NCBI GenBank assembly: GCA_019022495.1
Contig: JAFEKR010000025.1
Coordinates: forward strand, 558,001-622,000
Length of the DNA: 64,000 nucleotides
Source: Epichloe hybrida
Taxonomy: Eukaryota > Ascomycota > Sordariomycetes > Hypocreales > Clavicipitaceae
Direction: 5' to 3'
A model generated the notes under the pieces. The model worked only from the letters and a program-made list of their open reading frames with translations. It did not search any database and was not told where the DNA came from. Positions 11,072 through 21,282 of this stretch are shown here, in pieces. The position numbers and the translations under genes are program-made. Position 1 is the stretch's first letter; every line of letters starts with the position of its first letter.

Positions 11072-12935
11072 GTTCGGTCGATGGCGCGGTACTTAGAATC
11101 AATATCGAGCTCGAATGGGTTCGACAGTACTGCTGGGGAGTTGACAAAGCTACAATTCTGTCATCACTGCAAAAATTGCCTTTAATTTATCCAGCGTGGC
11201 CGTGATTGTACAGGCGTTGAAAATGATTGTTAATGTTTGGTCTCATAAAATAACACGTCATGACAGAATTGAGCAGCTGGCTAGTGGGGTTGGCGCATGA
11301 CAGCGTCGCCCCTCTAGGGTAGTTAATTTTTGAGCGTCGCAGAGATAATCATTCCAGCATATCTCTTTGGTGAATAATGTACACTTTCACCCCTGAATTA
11401 TTTTGTAAACCTGCATGCCCTAGTTTTTTGTCTCTCTCTAATGCCTGTAATCAACCATCCTGGTCCATAAGTAATACTATTATTCAAGAGATATAAGGAC
11501 TTAAATCTTAGGAAGATAACCCTAGTATTTAGTGAGTTTCCCCATGCTCTAGACTCTAGATGCCACTTATCTCTTTAATGCCCATACATAAGGCCACACT
11601 TGCGTATTAACAAGGGATATAAACCAATGAAAACATCGGCATTTGCGATACTTCCTAGCGCATACTAATTTATGTAAAAATATAAGTACTTATAAATATC
11701 TAAGCTATAAAGAGTGAAATTATATATCTTACAACCCTACCACATTAGCTATGTTACTAAAGGTCGCTTTAGGTCACCCCTTTTACTAGCTAAGAAAAGC
11801 GGGTCAGAACGCAAGTGCAGTGTAGCCTTATGGGCATCAAAGAGATAGCGACTAAGGGTGTTGTGGGTCGAGTGACTCGAGTCACTTTGCGGGGCCTTTC
11901 ACTAAATAGATACACACTAGCTAACCATTGCTTACCTAACTATACTCAGCTAAGACTTGACCTAAGTATACTCATTAATAAATAACATTTTTTATGTTAC
12001 TTTAATTAAATATCAAAATCCCTTTTTAATTCACTTGCGAAGTACAGGGGAGCATGGTCAGCTAGTGTGTACACGCGTGCGTATACACGGTTTGTCGCGC
12101 TAGTCAGGTGAAGTTCTCGTTAATAAATTACACAAGCGGAGCAACGCTTCCGCGACCAGACCCCATCAACCTGTTTCGTCTAATATACACCTTACATCCT
12201 CTCTCTTCGCTGTGTGCAGCTCACGATTCCCGGCCACAGATTGGCTCGAAACTGCTGCGCATTCTTTCCCCTCGATAAAACCACACATACCGGGTACTTA
12301 GCAGAGCACTCCGTACGTACCATCATCATACTTCGCCAGTCATCGAACGATTGGTCTTGCAAAGAAAATTTCATTCCCCGGTGATACTATCCACCTGGAA
12401 AGGGGTATATGGTACCTACATTATTCACAGCCTCTACCTCGCCGTGCTTCTGTGTCACCCTCTCCTCTCGAAACCTGTGCTTGTCCACGGGTAATCACTT
12501 ATTTGTTGATGGAAGTGGGTTGACTCATTGCACCTGAGGTAGGGTAGCTTGCAGCTTGACCCCCTTGTCACTTCTCCCCCGTGTTCTCCCATTCGCTGCC
12601 TCAATTTCGTTCGAGCTGGCGGCGTGTTTTTTTTTCATTCTTGTTAACCTGCTCTGACAAGCTCACCTAATTGTCCTCCCACCCCTCTTCGTCGCGCCGC
12701 CACCATCCCGATTCTGAATTTTGTTGCATCCAGCTTGCATTTATGCGAGAACCTGTTGTTTGCTGACTGTTCCAGTCTCTCTCTCTCCCTAACCAGGCCG
12801 TTCGTCATTCGTCATATCCCCGACCATTGCCCGCTACCTGGCTTGAGCTACCCTCCCTCTGTTGGGACACCCGCTCGCCTTTCACAGAGCATCGGGCACA
12901 AAGCCTCGTTGTCCGCAACGCTTTTAGACTTTGTC
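11072..12935. other. Long divergent intergenic region, COQ9 / GBP2-like
   Basis: A 1.86-kb non-coding gap. Bases 11,200-12,050 are AT-rich and contain a perfect 16-bp palindrome (11,871-11,886). From about 12,100 to the start codon at 12,936 the plus strand is pyrimidine-rich, like a long fungal 5' leader; several small ATG-initiated frames there could be uORFs. I could not recognise a gene or repeat family in it. Confidence 0.4.
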
Positions 12936-15820
12936 ATGGGTACGTCCAACTCCCTCCCCTCCCCTCCATTGCATCTACCCGCACCTCTCTTTACACCGTC
13001 AACGACGCCTGTGAAAACCAGGCTTCTACTAGCTTCTGCTTTTTTACTGTGTGAGCTTTACCTTGCCGAATGCGACGAATGCTCTGCCTATTCGTCTCCG
13101 TGCTACTCAGAATGTTGCGGGTCGCCCATGTACGATACAGCTCATATGTCATCACAGAGCAAATTGATGTGATTGCCTACCTATCTAGGTACTCAACTAC
13201 ATTTGTTGACCCTGGCACTGTGTCTACTCACAACTACTTGCATTATACTCGCATTTCATCATACACTGCATTATCACAAGGCCCCCTTACCTGCATGTTT
13301 TCACACCTACCTACTTTGCCAAACAGTTCTTTCTACTACAACCCCACACTCTTCCCCCCCTAGCCTTCTATCTCCCGCTCTATGGTTGTCATCGCCTATC
13401 ATTTGTCATTTAATGCCTCTCTGTCGGCAACACGCGGCCATTCGGACATCTAACTTTTCTTGAATAGCTGATTCAGGCGATACCTATCGACCCGTAAGTC
13501 ACTCTGTATGCATGGCAACTTCCCTCAATTTCTCTTGTTCCTTTTCTCTCCATCGTCTCGATCATCTGCTTGAGATATTCCTTTTCGTCGAGGAGGACGG
13601 CGAAATGTACCATAAGGAACCTGAATGCATGGCAACGCAAAATGAAGGCTATTTGTCTTCCTTTTTTTGTGTATATCAGGCTGCCGCTTTCGAACGAGAG
13701 GAACGGCCACTCTTGCAAATGCGTTGTTGTTTTTGGAAGATTGCATGACCAATTTCCTTTGTGCACGGCGCTTTGTTTCGCTCCTTGAATTTGGATGGTT
13801 GCATAACCCCCCCTTCCCTCTTTCAGTCCCTGAAGCTGTCCTTTTATCCATAGAGCAGAGCCTTTCTCGTTGCAATGATCTGACTGCCAGAGGCTAACAC
13901 ACAAAAAAGCGAGAGAGGTCCCGATCACCCCGTCGACGCTCCAGAAGCCCAGGTCGACAATCTCGGAGACGATCGTTCTCACCTCGTAGCAGGTCAAACA
14001 GCAGAGACGAATATCGTCGCGGCCGCGATCGCTCGCCCATGACCGGAACAGGAGCCCCAAGTGGAGGATCCAGTGCAGGCTACGGGGGACAAGCACCGCA
14101 ACGATCCTATGAGGAACGAGCTGTAGCGAGAGAACAAATGATGAGCAACATCCGCGAAACATCACAGCAAGACCGCCGCGTCTATGTTGGGAATCTTGCT
14201 TATGACGTGAAATGGCACCACCTAAAAGACTTCATGAGACAGGGTAAGATACTTGAGATAAATAACACCTGTAAGCAAAGCTAACCCATTCTTTGGCAGC
14301 CGGAGAAGTGCTCTTTGCGGATGTGTTACTTCTTCCGAATGGAATGTCGAAGGTGGGCTTTATCATAATAGTCTTTGGCTGGCGTTGTGTCCTTCTCCTT
14401 GCTTTCTTCTGTTCCTTTTTCCCTCCTCTCTGCTTTGCACATATCCCCTTGTTGGCTTTTGATGGATGGCTGGGTTGACGGGTATGGACGATGTCCTGGA
14501 TGACTGTAGGGATGCGGGTGAGTTCCTCTTGTGATTTGATGCATACAGAAATGAGCAAGTACTTACGGTGCAACCACAGAATTGTGGAGTATGCAACGAG
14601 AGAACAGGCTCAACAAGCTGTTGCTCAGCTCAGCAACCAAAACTTGATGGGTCGTCTAGTTTACGTCCGAGAGGTGATTATCGCCCAATTCCATTTTGTT
14701 GCGCTTTATCGCTTACTATTGCAACAGGATCGCGAAGCAGAGCCTCGATTCACCGGCGCCACCGGTGGCAATCGTGGCGGATTTGGTGGAGGCATGCCAG
14801 GAGGGTTCAACAGTAGTCAAGGAGGATATGGTGGTCCTCCCTGCGCAGGTGGCCGGCAGATTTATGTGGCCAACGTTTGTCTTTACCCATTGTCCTGATT
14901 TTTCCCGTAGCAGCACTGACTAGCCTCAGCTTCCATTCAATGTTGGGTGGCAGGACCTCAAGGATCTGTTTCGGCAAGCAGGTGAGTATTCTGAACGACG
15001 TATTTGTGCTTGACTTGTCCCTCTTTGGACTTCGCTAACCCTTTGTCAGCTCGCTCGGGCAGTGTTATCCGTGCCGATGTCCATAGTGGACCTGATGGTC
15101 GCCCAAAGGGCTCCGGTATTGTTGTTTTCGAAAACCCTGACGACGCTCGGAATGCCATTCAGCAGTTTAATGGGTACGATTGGCAAGGCCGGATGCTAGA
15201 GGTCCGCGAAGATCGTTATGCCGGTGCCGGTGGGACGGGCTTTCCAGGTCGTGGTGGCTATGGAGGTGGTATGAGAGGAGGATTCGGCGGTGGTTTCGGC
15301 CGCGGAGGTTATGGTGGCGGCCGTGGCGGCTTTGGCATGGGCGGTCGTGGTGGCTTTACTGGAGGAGCGTCATTCGACCCTTCACCCGCTGCTGCTGTAA
15401 TCCCCCCGAACCCCTTCACTGACGGCGCCACGGCCGGTTCCGAAAAGAGCGAGACCATTTATGTCCGTAATGTGAGTGGTCATAACACCTTAATTTTTGT
15501 GATTATCGGAGTGCAAATTGCTAATGCTTTATTAGTTGCCTTGGTCAACGAGCAATGACGATCTTGTAGATCTCTTCACGACCATTGGTAAAGTGGAACA
15601 GGCTGAGATTCAGTATGAGCCGAGTGGTCGGTCCAGAGGTACTGGCGTCGTTCGATTTGACAGTGCCGATACTGCTGAGACTTCTATTGCAAAATTCCAG
15701 GGTTATCAATACGGCGGTCGTCCGCTGAACCTGGGCTTCGTCAAGTATCTCAACCAGGCTGGCGGCGACAATATGGAGACTGATGCTCATGGCGGTCTCA
15801 CTCAGGACCAGATCATGTAG
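12936..15820 (+). CDS. GBP2/HRB1-like SR-type mRNA-binding protein with three RRMs
   Basis: Ten coding exons, total 1,416 nt, 471 residues: 12,936-12,939 (ATGG), 13,477-13,493 (17 nt), 13,910-14,243, 14,300-14,352, 14,510-14,517 (8 nt), 14,580-14,673, 14,728-14,874, 14,930-14,981, 15,050-15,471 and 15,536-15,820. Every junction has GT..AG ends and preserves phase. The protein starts MGDTYRP and runs into an RS domain (RERSRSPRRRSRSPGR). RRM1 follows (RRVYVGNLAYDV, GIVEYA), then a Gly-rich linker, RRM2 (RQIYVANLPFNV, GSGIVVFE), a long RGG/GGYGG segment, and RRM3 (ETIYVRNLPWST, GTGVVRF). This order matches yeast Gbp2/Hrb1, which couple mRNA quality control to export; hnRNP-type naming is possible. 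Introns 1 (537 nt) and 2 (416 nt) are the longest in the window. Confidence 0.88.
13477..13493 (+). other. 17-nt coding microexon of the GBP2-like gene
   Basis: The microexon has acceptor TTCAG at 13,472-13,476 and donor GTAAGT at 13,494-13,499. Joined to ATGG (12,936-12,939) it reads M-G-D-T-Y-R-P and leaves phase 0 for the RS exon at 13,910. The branch-like GCTAAC for that next exon is at 13,893-13,898. Confidence 0.78.
14510..14517 (+). other. 8-nt coding microexon inside RRM1 of the GBP2-like gene
   Basis: Its sequence is GGATGCGG, between acceptor CTGTAG and donor GTGAGT. It restores RRM1 as SK-GCG-IVEYA (the RNP1 strand); skipping it shifts the frame and destroys the RNP1 motif. Confidence 0.8.
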
Positions 15821-16746
15821 TTAACAGAGGGTTTTCTGTTTTCACGTTTTGGCTACCCTGAATTTCAGCCAGTGTCTTTCTGTCGTGACAATGGCAACCA
15901 CACAACATTCCCCATATATCATGTTCCTTAATGGCCATCATGTTGTTTTTGTTGCTCATTTGTTCTTAATAATTATTCCTGTTCGTTATTGAAAGTGTTC
16001 AATGGGTTCGGGGCTCAACGCTCCAACAGGACATGGCCCTGTAACGTTGACATACTGAAACATGGCTATAAGGCTTATGTCATTCGTTAACTTGGCACGA
16101 AATGGGATGGCGGCACTCGAACTAAGGCGACAAATATAGCTGGATAAGACGCATGACATCTCTAACTCAGCTTGTCTAAACTCAACATGTGATGAGTTTG
16201 TGATGCAGTTCAAGATCGTAGAGGTGTGTTGATACCAAGACCTGCTAGCCATTCGAAACAAAGTTCTCACAATCGAATTCTACCATGTGATAAATTTAGT
16301 CAGCATGGAATCCAGAAAGGTCTCTATGTTGTCTCGGAATTGATTGGCACTGGTTGAAATGGTATATACACCCCCACTGTACCTATATTCCCAATGCATT
16401 GTTTCAACAAATATATTGTGGAATATGTGTACATTAAGGATTTGACATCATGGCTCGTATCGCTGTGAACGAGGCTTTCCTCATTTATCATTTTTTCCTA
16501 AGTTGATTCTTGACCCGACACATGGCAACTAGAGTAGGAGAAGCCTAGTTCGGCACATTGGCTACAGAAGGATATTTCATCAGTGATTATTTAAATAGTT
16601 GTCGAAACCATATTGCATCATTTCAGTTCTCCATTGTTTTGTAAACCATTTCTCGCCATCTATGCAATACTACCCGCATCCCCAAGCCCGTGCGGGTATA
16701 TAGGTACTGCACAAATCGTGACTCCCAATACGTGTGCACTTTAAGA
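15821..16746. other. Convergent 3' intergenic, GBP2-like / SRP14
   Basis: Non-coding, with T-rich stretches after both stops that fit 3' UTRs. I saw nothing else in it. Confidence 0.4.
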
Positions 16747-17350
16747 TCATGACGTCGTCTTCTTTTTCTTTGCCTTGGCCTTCTTCTTGCTGCGATCCCT
16801 TGGCTTGAGCGCGGCCATCCCTGCCTTGCAAACATCGGCATATTGGACATAGAAGCTTTCAATATCATTAGGCTGAACAATTGTCGACATCTTGACCTTC
16901 AGATCTCTTTGCCTTTTTGACTTGCCATTAGTTGCTCTTATGATCAGGGGCTTTGGGCCTCCACCATCCTCGTGAGTCAACATGTTGTTATCACTCAAGT
17001 TCGCTTGGCCAAAGGAAACTGGGAAACGATTAGTGTTATTCGGCTCTATGCTGTCAAAAATGGCTAGGTTGGGATGTTTGTCGTGACGAAATAGGAGGCA
17101 AGCTCATTTGAGAGACTCTCGACAGCAGCGGCATGACTCTACATACATCTTTTTTGAACCAGATAAATGGCGCCATGATCAGTGCCTCTCCTTCGATTGA
17201 AAAGCTCTACAAGTTTGTCGAAAAACTTGGTGTGCGGCGGTTTAGTGTATGAAAAACAATTGGCATCTCACGCCTCGAAGGGGCTTGGCAGGGCGCATGT
17301 AAGCCAACAAACATACTGACCTCGTCTCGACTCAAATGCTCCGTACTCAT
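16747..17350 (-). CDS. SRP14: SRP14, signal recognition particle 14-kDa subunit
   Basis: Three minus-strand exons: 17,350-17,321, 17,225-17,147 and 17,018-16,747, with phase-consistent GT..AG junctions; 126 residues. The protein opens MSTEHLSRDEFFDKLVELF and has HGAIYLVQKR, PLIIRATNGKSK, MSTIVQPNDIESFYVQYADVCKAG and a Lys-rich tail ending KKKAKAKKKK. These are the SRP14 alpha-beta-beta-beta-alpha core with the loop and basic tail found in fungi. SRP14 with its partner binds the Alu domain of SRP RNA and mediates translational arrest. The acceptor of exon 3 is a choice: CCCAG (17,021-17,019) after a CTAAT branch is preferred over CCAAG 16 nt further in, which is also in frame. It is divergent from SGD1 (497-nt gap). 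Confidence 0.93.
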
Positions 17351-17847
17351 TTCGATGATCAGTGCAGTTGCATTTTTAATTGATCGTCCCCGTATAAAAC
17401 CTCTTTGCTTCCGCTGAAGACTGCTTCGGAACTGGGCAGATTGCGACGGAGGTGGTTCTGTGAGGGGCAAAGTTGACCCGTAGACAAGACTGACTGTCTG
17501 GGTGGGTTGCCCATTGGAGCGAACCACAGTAGCCCCACTCTTCTCCTTTTCTCTTTTTTCTTTCCAGGACACTTCCGTATCGTATAAACAACCACAAGTA
17601 ACTCTGCCCCCCTACACAACCCGTTTGTTCGATGCCAAATCTACTAAAATCACTCACCGCTTTGTCTCTTCCCTTCAGTAAACCTTCATTCTTGGCTCTC
17701 CGTTACAATTCCCAAGTTGTTATGAGCTTTCAGGGCACAGCCGATGGCATCAACCAACAGCATTTCATCAACGTCTGCACATCTATTGATACTGCACCAG
17801 TCAAATTTCCATCGACTGGTGGAACGTGAGTTATCTGAAATCCTGAA
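17351..17847. promoter_or_regulatory. Divergent promoter region, SRP14 / SGD1
   Basis: A 497-nt gap with a pyrimidine-rich plus strand at 17,540-17,700. It holds a 65-codon ATG frame (17,632-17,829) upstream of SGD1 that could be a uORF; no domain is visible in it. Confidence 0.4.
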
Positions 17848-20484
17848 ATGTCTACTCTTTCGGTTCCTGAGCTGCAGCAGAAGCTCTATAAACGCATGGA
17901 TATTGCATCTATTATACCCAACAAAAATGCATCCCTCCTATCCCACGCAAGCTCAGGCGGAGCTCGACAGTCCCCAAGAAAAGAATCACGAAGACAGCGA
18001 AGAGTATTTGAGAAGCGCCAGAAATACTCAAAACAGTATAAAAATAGAGAGCGAAGTCCAAGAATGTCTACAGTACATCGTACTCTTGACGGAGACCTTT
18101 CAGGCTCAAGCTCAAAGTTATTCGCAAGGTTGGACAATTCGGCACAAGGGCTTGATCCAGAGAATGCCGGCACAGAACTAGCCCTCAAAGGCGGAACAGA
18201 CGAGTCAGAGGCTTCCCACTCACTTTATGAAACAAAATATCCCCCTCAACGGCAGACAAAAAATGGAAGCATGCCCGAGACACTTTTGAAGCAGCTTGCA
18301 CAAGATGATGCCGAAATCGAAAATCTTGAGAGAAAGCTCGGCATCAGAAAAGGTCGTCGGTCTCTGCCTCAAGCATTCAAGGACGATGGTCTCGATGAAC
18401 TTCTAGGAGGGGTGGTGGACGGTGATTCCACTAGCGAAGACGATCAAGGAAAGCGAAAAGCTGCTTATGACAGTTGGTTATCTTCCAAACGAAGGAAACC
18501 TAATGCTCTGCCGGAATCCTCCACTGGACGCGATCTTGGTAACATGCTTTTCGGCTCTGACTGCGAATCATCACAGCATGACAGTTCTAATCACCCCGAG
18601 ATGAGACTGGATAATTTTGAACCAAAGCGAAAATTATGCAATGCTCTTGATGGGGTTGAGCGTGAATATGATGACGATTTGACAATACAAAGTGATGGAT
18701 CCTTCGAAGGTTTTGATGACGCCTCTGAGGTGCTGACAGTTCTCCAATCGCCGCCAAGACCGAGAGAAAACCCATATGTCGCACCAACGGGGGGGGCCAA
18801 TCTTGCAAAATACATTCCACCCTCGAAGAGACATCAAGAAGAAGGAAAAGAAGATGCTCAACTTCAGAAAAGACTCCAAGGCGTTGTCAATCGGCTGACT
18901 GATGCCTGTCTCATTTCACTGACTCAATCTGTCGAGGGAATTTATCAGTCACATGCACGTGGAGAAGTAACTGAGATCCTCACTGACGCCATCCTGGCGC
19001 AAATGCGCAAGTCGGAAACTCTTCCCGATCAATTCTTTGTTCTTATTGGCGGGTTCTCCGCAGCCATCTATAAAATCACAGGTCTTAGTTTTGGATCACA
19101 CTTGGTGAGACGGGTAGTGAGAGAGTTCAGCGAGCAATATAACTACGCATTGAGCTATACTGGCAATCACATTAGGAAAGAGCCTTCAAACATTCTTACC
19201 TTCTTGACCCAGCTATATGTTTTCGAAGTTGTCGGCTGCACTTTAGTGTTCGATTATATGGAAAGACTGTTAGACAACCTCTCTGAGCTCAATGTGGAAC
19301 TTCTTCTCAGGGTATGTCGCATGGCCGGCAGGTTATTGCGGAGAGATGATCCTCAAGCCCTTCAGCATGTTTCGAATGTTCTGAACGTGGCTGTTTCCAG
19401 GATTGGATATTCAAACATCTCTGTACGAACCAAGTTCATGGTTGAGACTATCCAAGACTTGAAGAACAGCAAGGCTAAGGCCAAAGGAACTGAATCTATC
19501 ATCGTTTCAGAGCACGTACTTCGCATGAAGAAGCGTCTTGGGGAACTCAAAACTCAATCCCGTCGACTGGATGGACTGACCCCGATGGGTATACGCCTCA
19601 AAGACATTGAAGACGCCGACAGGCATGGTAAATGGTGGCTTGTTGGGGCCAGTGTTCCTGAATATCGGGATGCAGCCGAGAGGGCGAGTTTGGTCAGTGG
19701 GCAAGCGAAGACCACCCTCAATGAGGCTCCGGATAATGAGGACATGGATTTTGTGCTACCAGACTTCCTAAATAAGGCCAAGGCGCAAGGCCTCAACACT
19801 CCTTCACAGATTGCCATCTTTACTGCCATTATGTCTGCGCTTGACTCTGAACATGGATACCGACAATTTGCAAATTTGAGATTAAAACGGGACGAACAAC
19901 TGGAGATCACGAGAGTCTTGGTTCAATGCGTGGGGAGTGAACTTCATTACAACGAATACTATGCATTGGTAGGACGCCAAGCTTGTGCGAACGGCAGGGT
20001 CAGATTTGCATTCCAAAATCGCTTGTGGGGAATGTTCCGAGGACTTGGTGAATCTTTGTTTGGAGGAGAAGAGGACGATGAAGAGACCATGGAAGGAGAG
20101 AAAATGAAGAATGACCGACGTTTGAGACATGTTGCGCAATTCTACGCATCCCTGGTGGCCGATGGGTCTCTGAGTATTACTATCCTCAAGCCGGTGGAAC
20201 TTCCAAAGCTGAATGCGTGGTCGTCAATCTTCATTGAGTGGTTCATCCTTAGCCTTCTGCGGAAATGTAAAGGCAAGAGATCGCATGGAGACGAAAAAGT
20301 TGAGCGTACATTCGGTCCAGCAACAGAAATACCTAGTCTGGCTGCAGGTTTGAATTGGTTCTTGAGAAACAGGATCATTAATGCAACAGCTGTTGGGCAT
20401 AGGGAAAGGAAAGCCCTTAAAGGTGTGATTGAAAAGGCTCAGATGGCTGTGCAAAGTCCAGCATTGGGGGGCATTCTAAAGTGA
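17848..20484 (+). CDS. SGD1: SGD1/NOM1, nucleolar MIF4G-MA3 protein
   Basis: A single 878-codon exon starting at ATG 17,848; an in-frame TGA lies just upstream (17,836). The N-terminal 70 residues are rich in Arg/Lys (KESRRQRRVFEKRQKYSKQYKN removed here to its pattern: basic, coiled), followed by acidic low-complexity sequence. NPYVAPTGGANLAKYIPPSKR (split: NPYVAP and KYIPPS) immediately precedes the MIF4G domain (about 340-540: RLQGVVNRLTD, VFEVVGCTLVFDYME). An MA3 domain follows (about 645-780: SQIAIFTAIMSALDSEHGY). This layout is that of yeast Sgd1 and human NOM1, needed for 18S rRNA maturation with Fal1/DDX48. The true N-terminus may differ if an upstream exon exists. Confidence 0.92.
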   Translation: MSTLSVPELQQKLYKRMDIASIIPNKNASLLSHASSGGARQSPRKESRRQRRVFEKRQKYSKQYKNRERSPRMSTVHRTLDGDLSGSSSKLFARLDNSAQGLDPENAGTELALKGGTDESEASHSLYETKYPPQRQTKNGSMPETLLKQLAQDDAEIENLERKLGIRKGRRSLPQAFKDDGLDELLGGVVDGDSTSEDDQGKRKAAYDSWLSSKRRKPNALPESSTGRDLGNMLFGSDCESSQHDSSNHPEMRLDNFEPKRKLCNALDGVEREYDDDLTIQSDGSFEGFDDASEVLTVLQSPPRPRENPYVAPTGGANLAKYIPPSKRHQEEGKEDAQLQKRLQGVVNRLTDACLISLTQSVEGIYQSHARGEVTEILTDAILAQMRKSETLPDQFFVLIGGFSAAIYKITGLSFGSHLVRRVVREFSEQYNYALSYTGNHIRKEPSNILTFLTQLYVFEVVGCTLVFDYMERLLDNLSELNVELLLRVCRMAGRLLRRDDPQALQHVSNVLNVAVSRIGYSNISVRTKFMVETIQDLKNSKAKAKGTESIIVSEHVLRMKKRLGELKTQSRRLDGLTPMGIRLKDIEDADRHGKWWLVGASVPEYRDAAERASLVSGQAKTTLNEAPDNEDMDFVLPDFLNKAKAQGLNTPSQIAIFTAIMSALDSEHGYRQFANLRLKRDEQLEITRVLVQCVGSELHYNEYYALVGRQACANGRVRFAFQNRLWGMFRGLGESLFGGEEDDEETMEGEKMKNDRRLRHVAQFYASLVADGSLSITILKPVELPKLNAWSSIFIEWFILSLLRKCKGKRSHGDEKVERTFGPATEIPSLAAGLNWFLRNRIINATAVGHRERKALKGVIEKAQMAVQSPALGGILK

Positions 20485-21282
20485 CCGAAACTTAGAATGT
20501 CGAGGTATGGTATCATTGGGGCCACCTCCGGAATAACATAGCAACACAAACCTCCGTTTCGTGATTCTCATGGATAGAAGGTGCAGTAGTACTTAGTACC
20601 AGCTTGTGTCCGATATCTCATAATATCTCGGCCTAGATTAACAGACTCCATATTCACCCCAAAGATTACCAATGTGTTTCTATAAGCTATTATTACAACG
20701 GCTGATATTTGTGTTGTCTTGTTCGACTAGGTCCTAGATCTTACTATAACGTCAATTTGTTAGTGAAGATAGGAAAAAGAGATACGACTGATAAACATCT
20801 TGAAAGTCGGGGCGATTTGCGCCAAAGGCATTTCATAGGCTACGTTTACATGCGGGCACTAGCTGGGTACTTGACAACTCTGTCCTATCAATGCATGCCT
20901 ATCCGGCTTAGTGAAGGTGATGTAATACAAATGACTCTATCCAACTATTGCGCACGTACTCCGTGCGTTGTTGCTTTTGGTCCTTCTGTTTCAAACAGTC
21001 TAAAGGTCAAGATCGCCTTCACGTGGACTCATGGGGGGTGGATGCAACCCTTTCAACCTCAGGCATGAAGGCAATAACAATATGGTCTTCATCGGTAGGG
21101 AGCGCTAGGTCGCAGGAGAAAATTCCCAGGCGACAGACCAGACCCACTCTGTTTTTCGACGCTCTGCGCCGAGGGAGATCCCCGACACATTAACAACACA
21201 TTACCCCAACTTGACTCTCTCTTCTAACTTCGCATGCTACCTGGCGTCGTTGACCAACATATACTTCATAAATTGGCGTGTA
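20485..21282. other. Intergenic, SGD1 to LPD1
   Basis: Co-directional spacer of about 0.8 kb. Short frames (for example 20,709-21,068) lack domains. It should contain the SGD1 terminator and LPD1 promoter, but no recognisable element was found. Confidence 0.4.

Noticed and set aside
12735..13172. 145-codon open frame on the plus strand
   Set aside because: It spans the leader, the start codon and intron 1 of the GBP2-like gene; composition is pyrimidine-rich leader, not protein-like.
13473..14165. 230-codon open frame on the minus strand
   Set aside because: It is antisense to the RS-domain exon and introns of the GBP2-like gene, has no domain, and the plus-strand exon structure explains the region.
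17632..17829. 65-codon ATG frame upstream of SGD1 as a separate gene
   Set aside because: It has no recognisable domain and sits in the SGD1 leader; at most a uORF.
20709..21068. 119-codon open frame between SGD1 and LPD1
   Set aside because: It has no domain or splice logic and overlaps the expected SGD1 3' UTR and LPD1 promoter.
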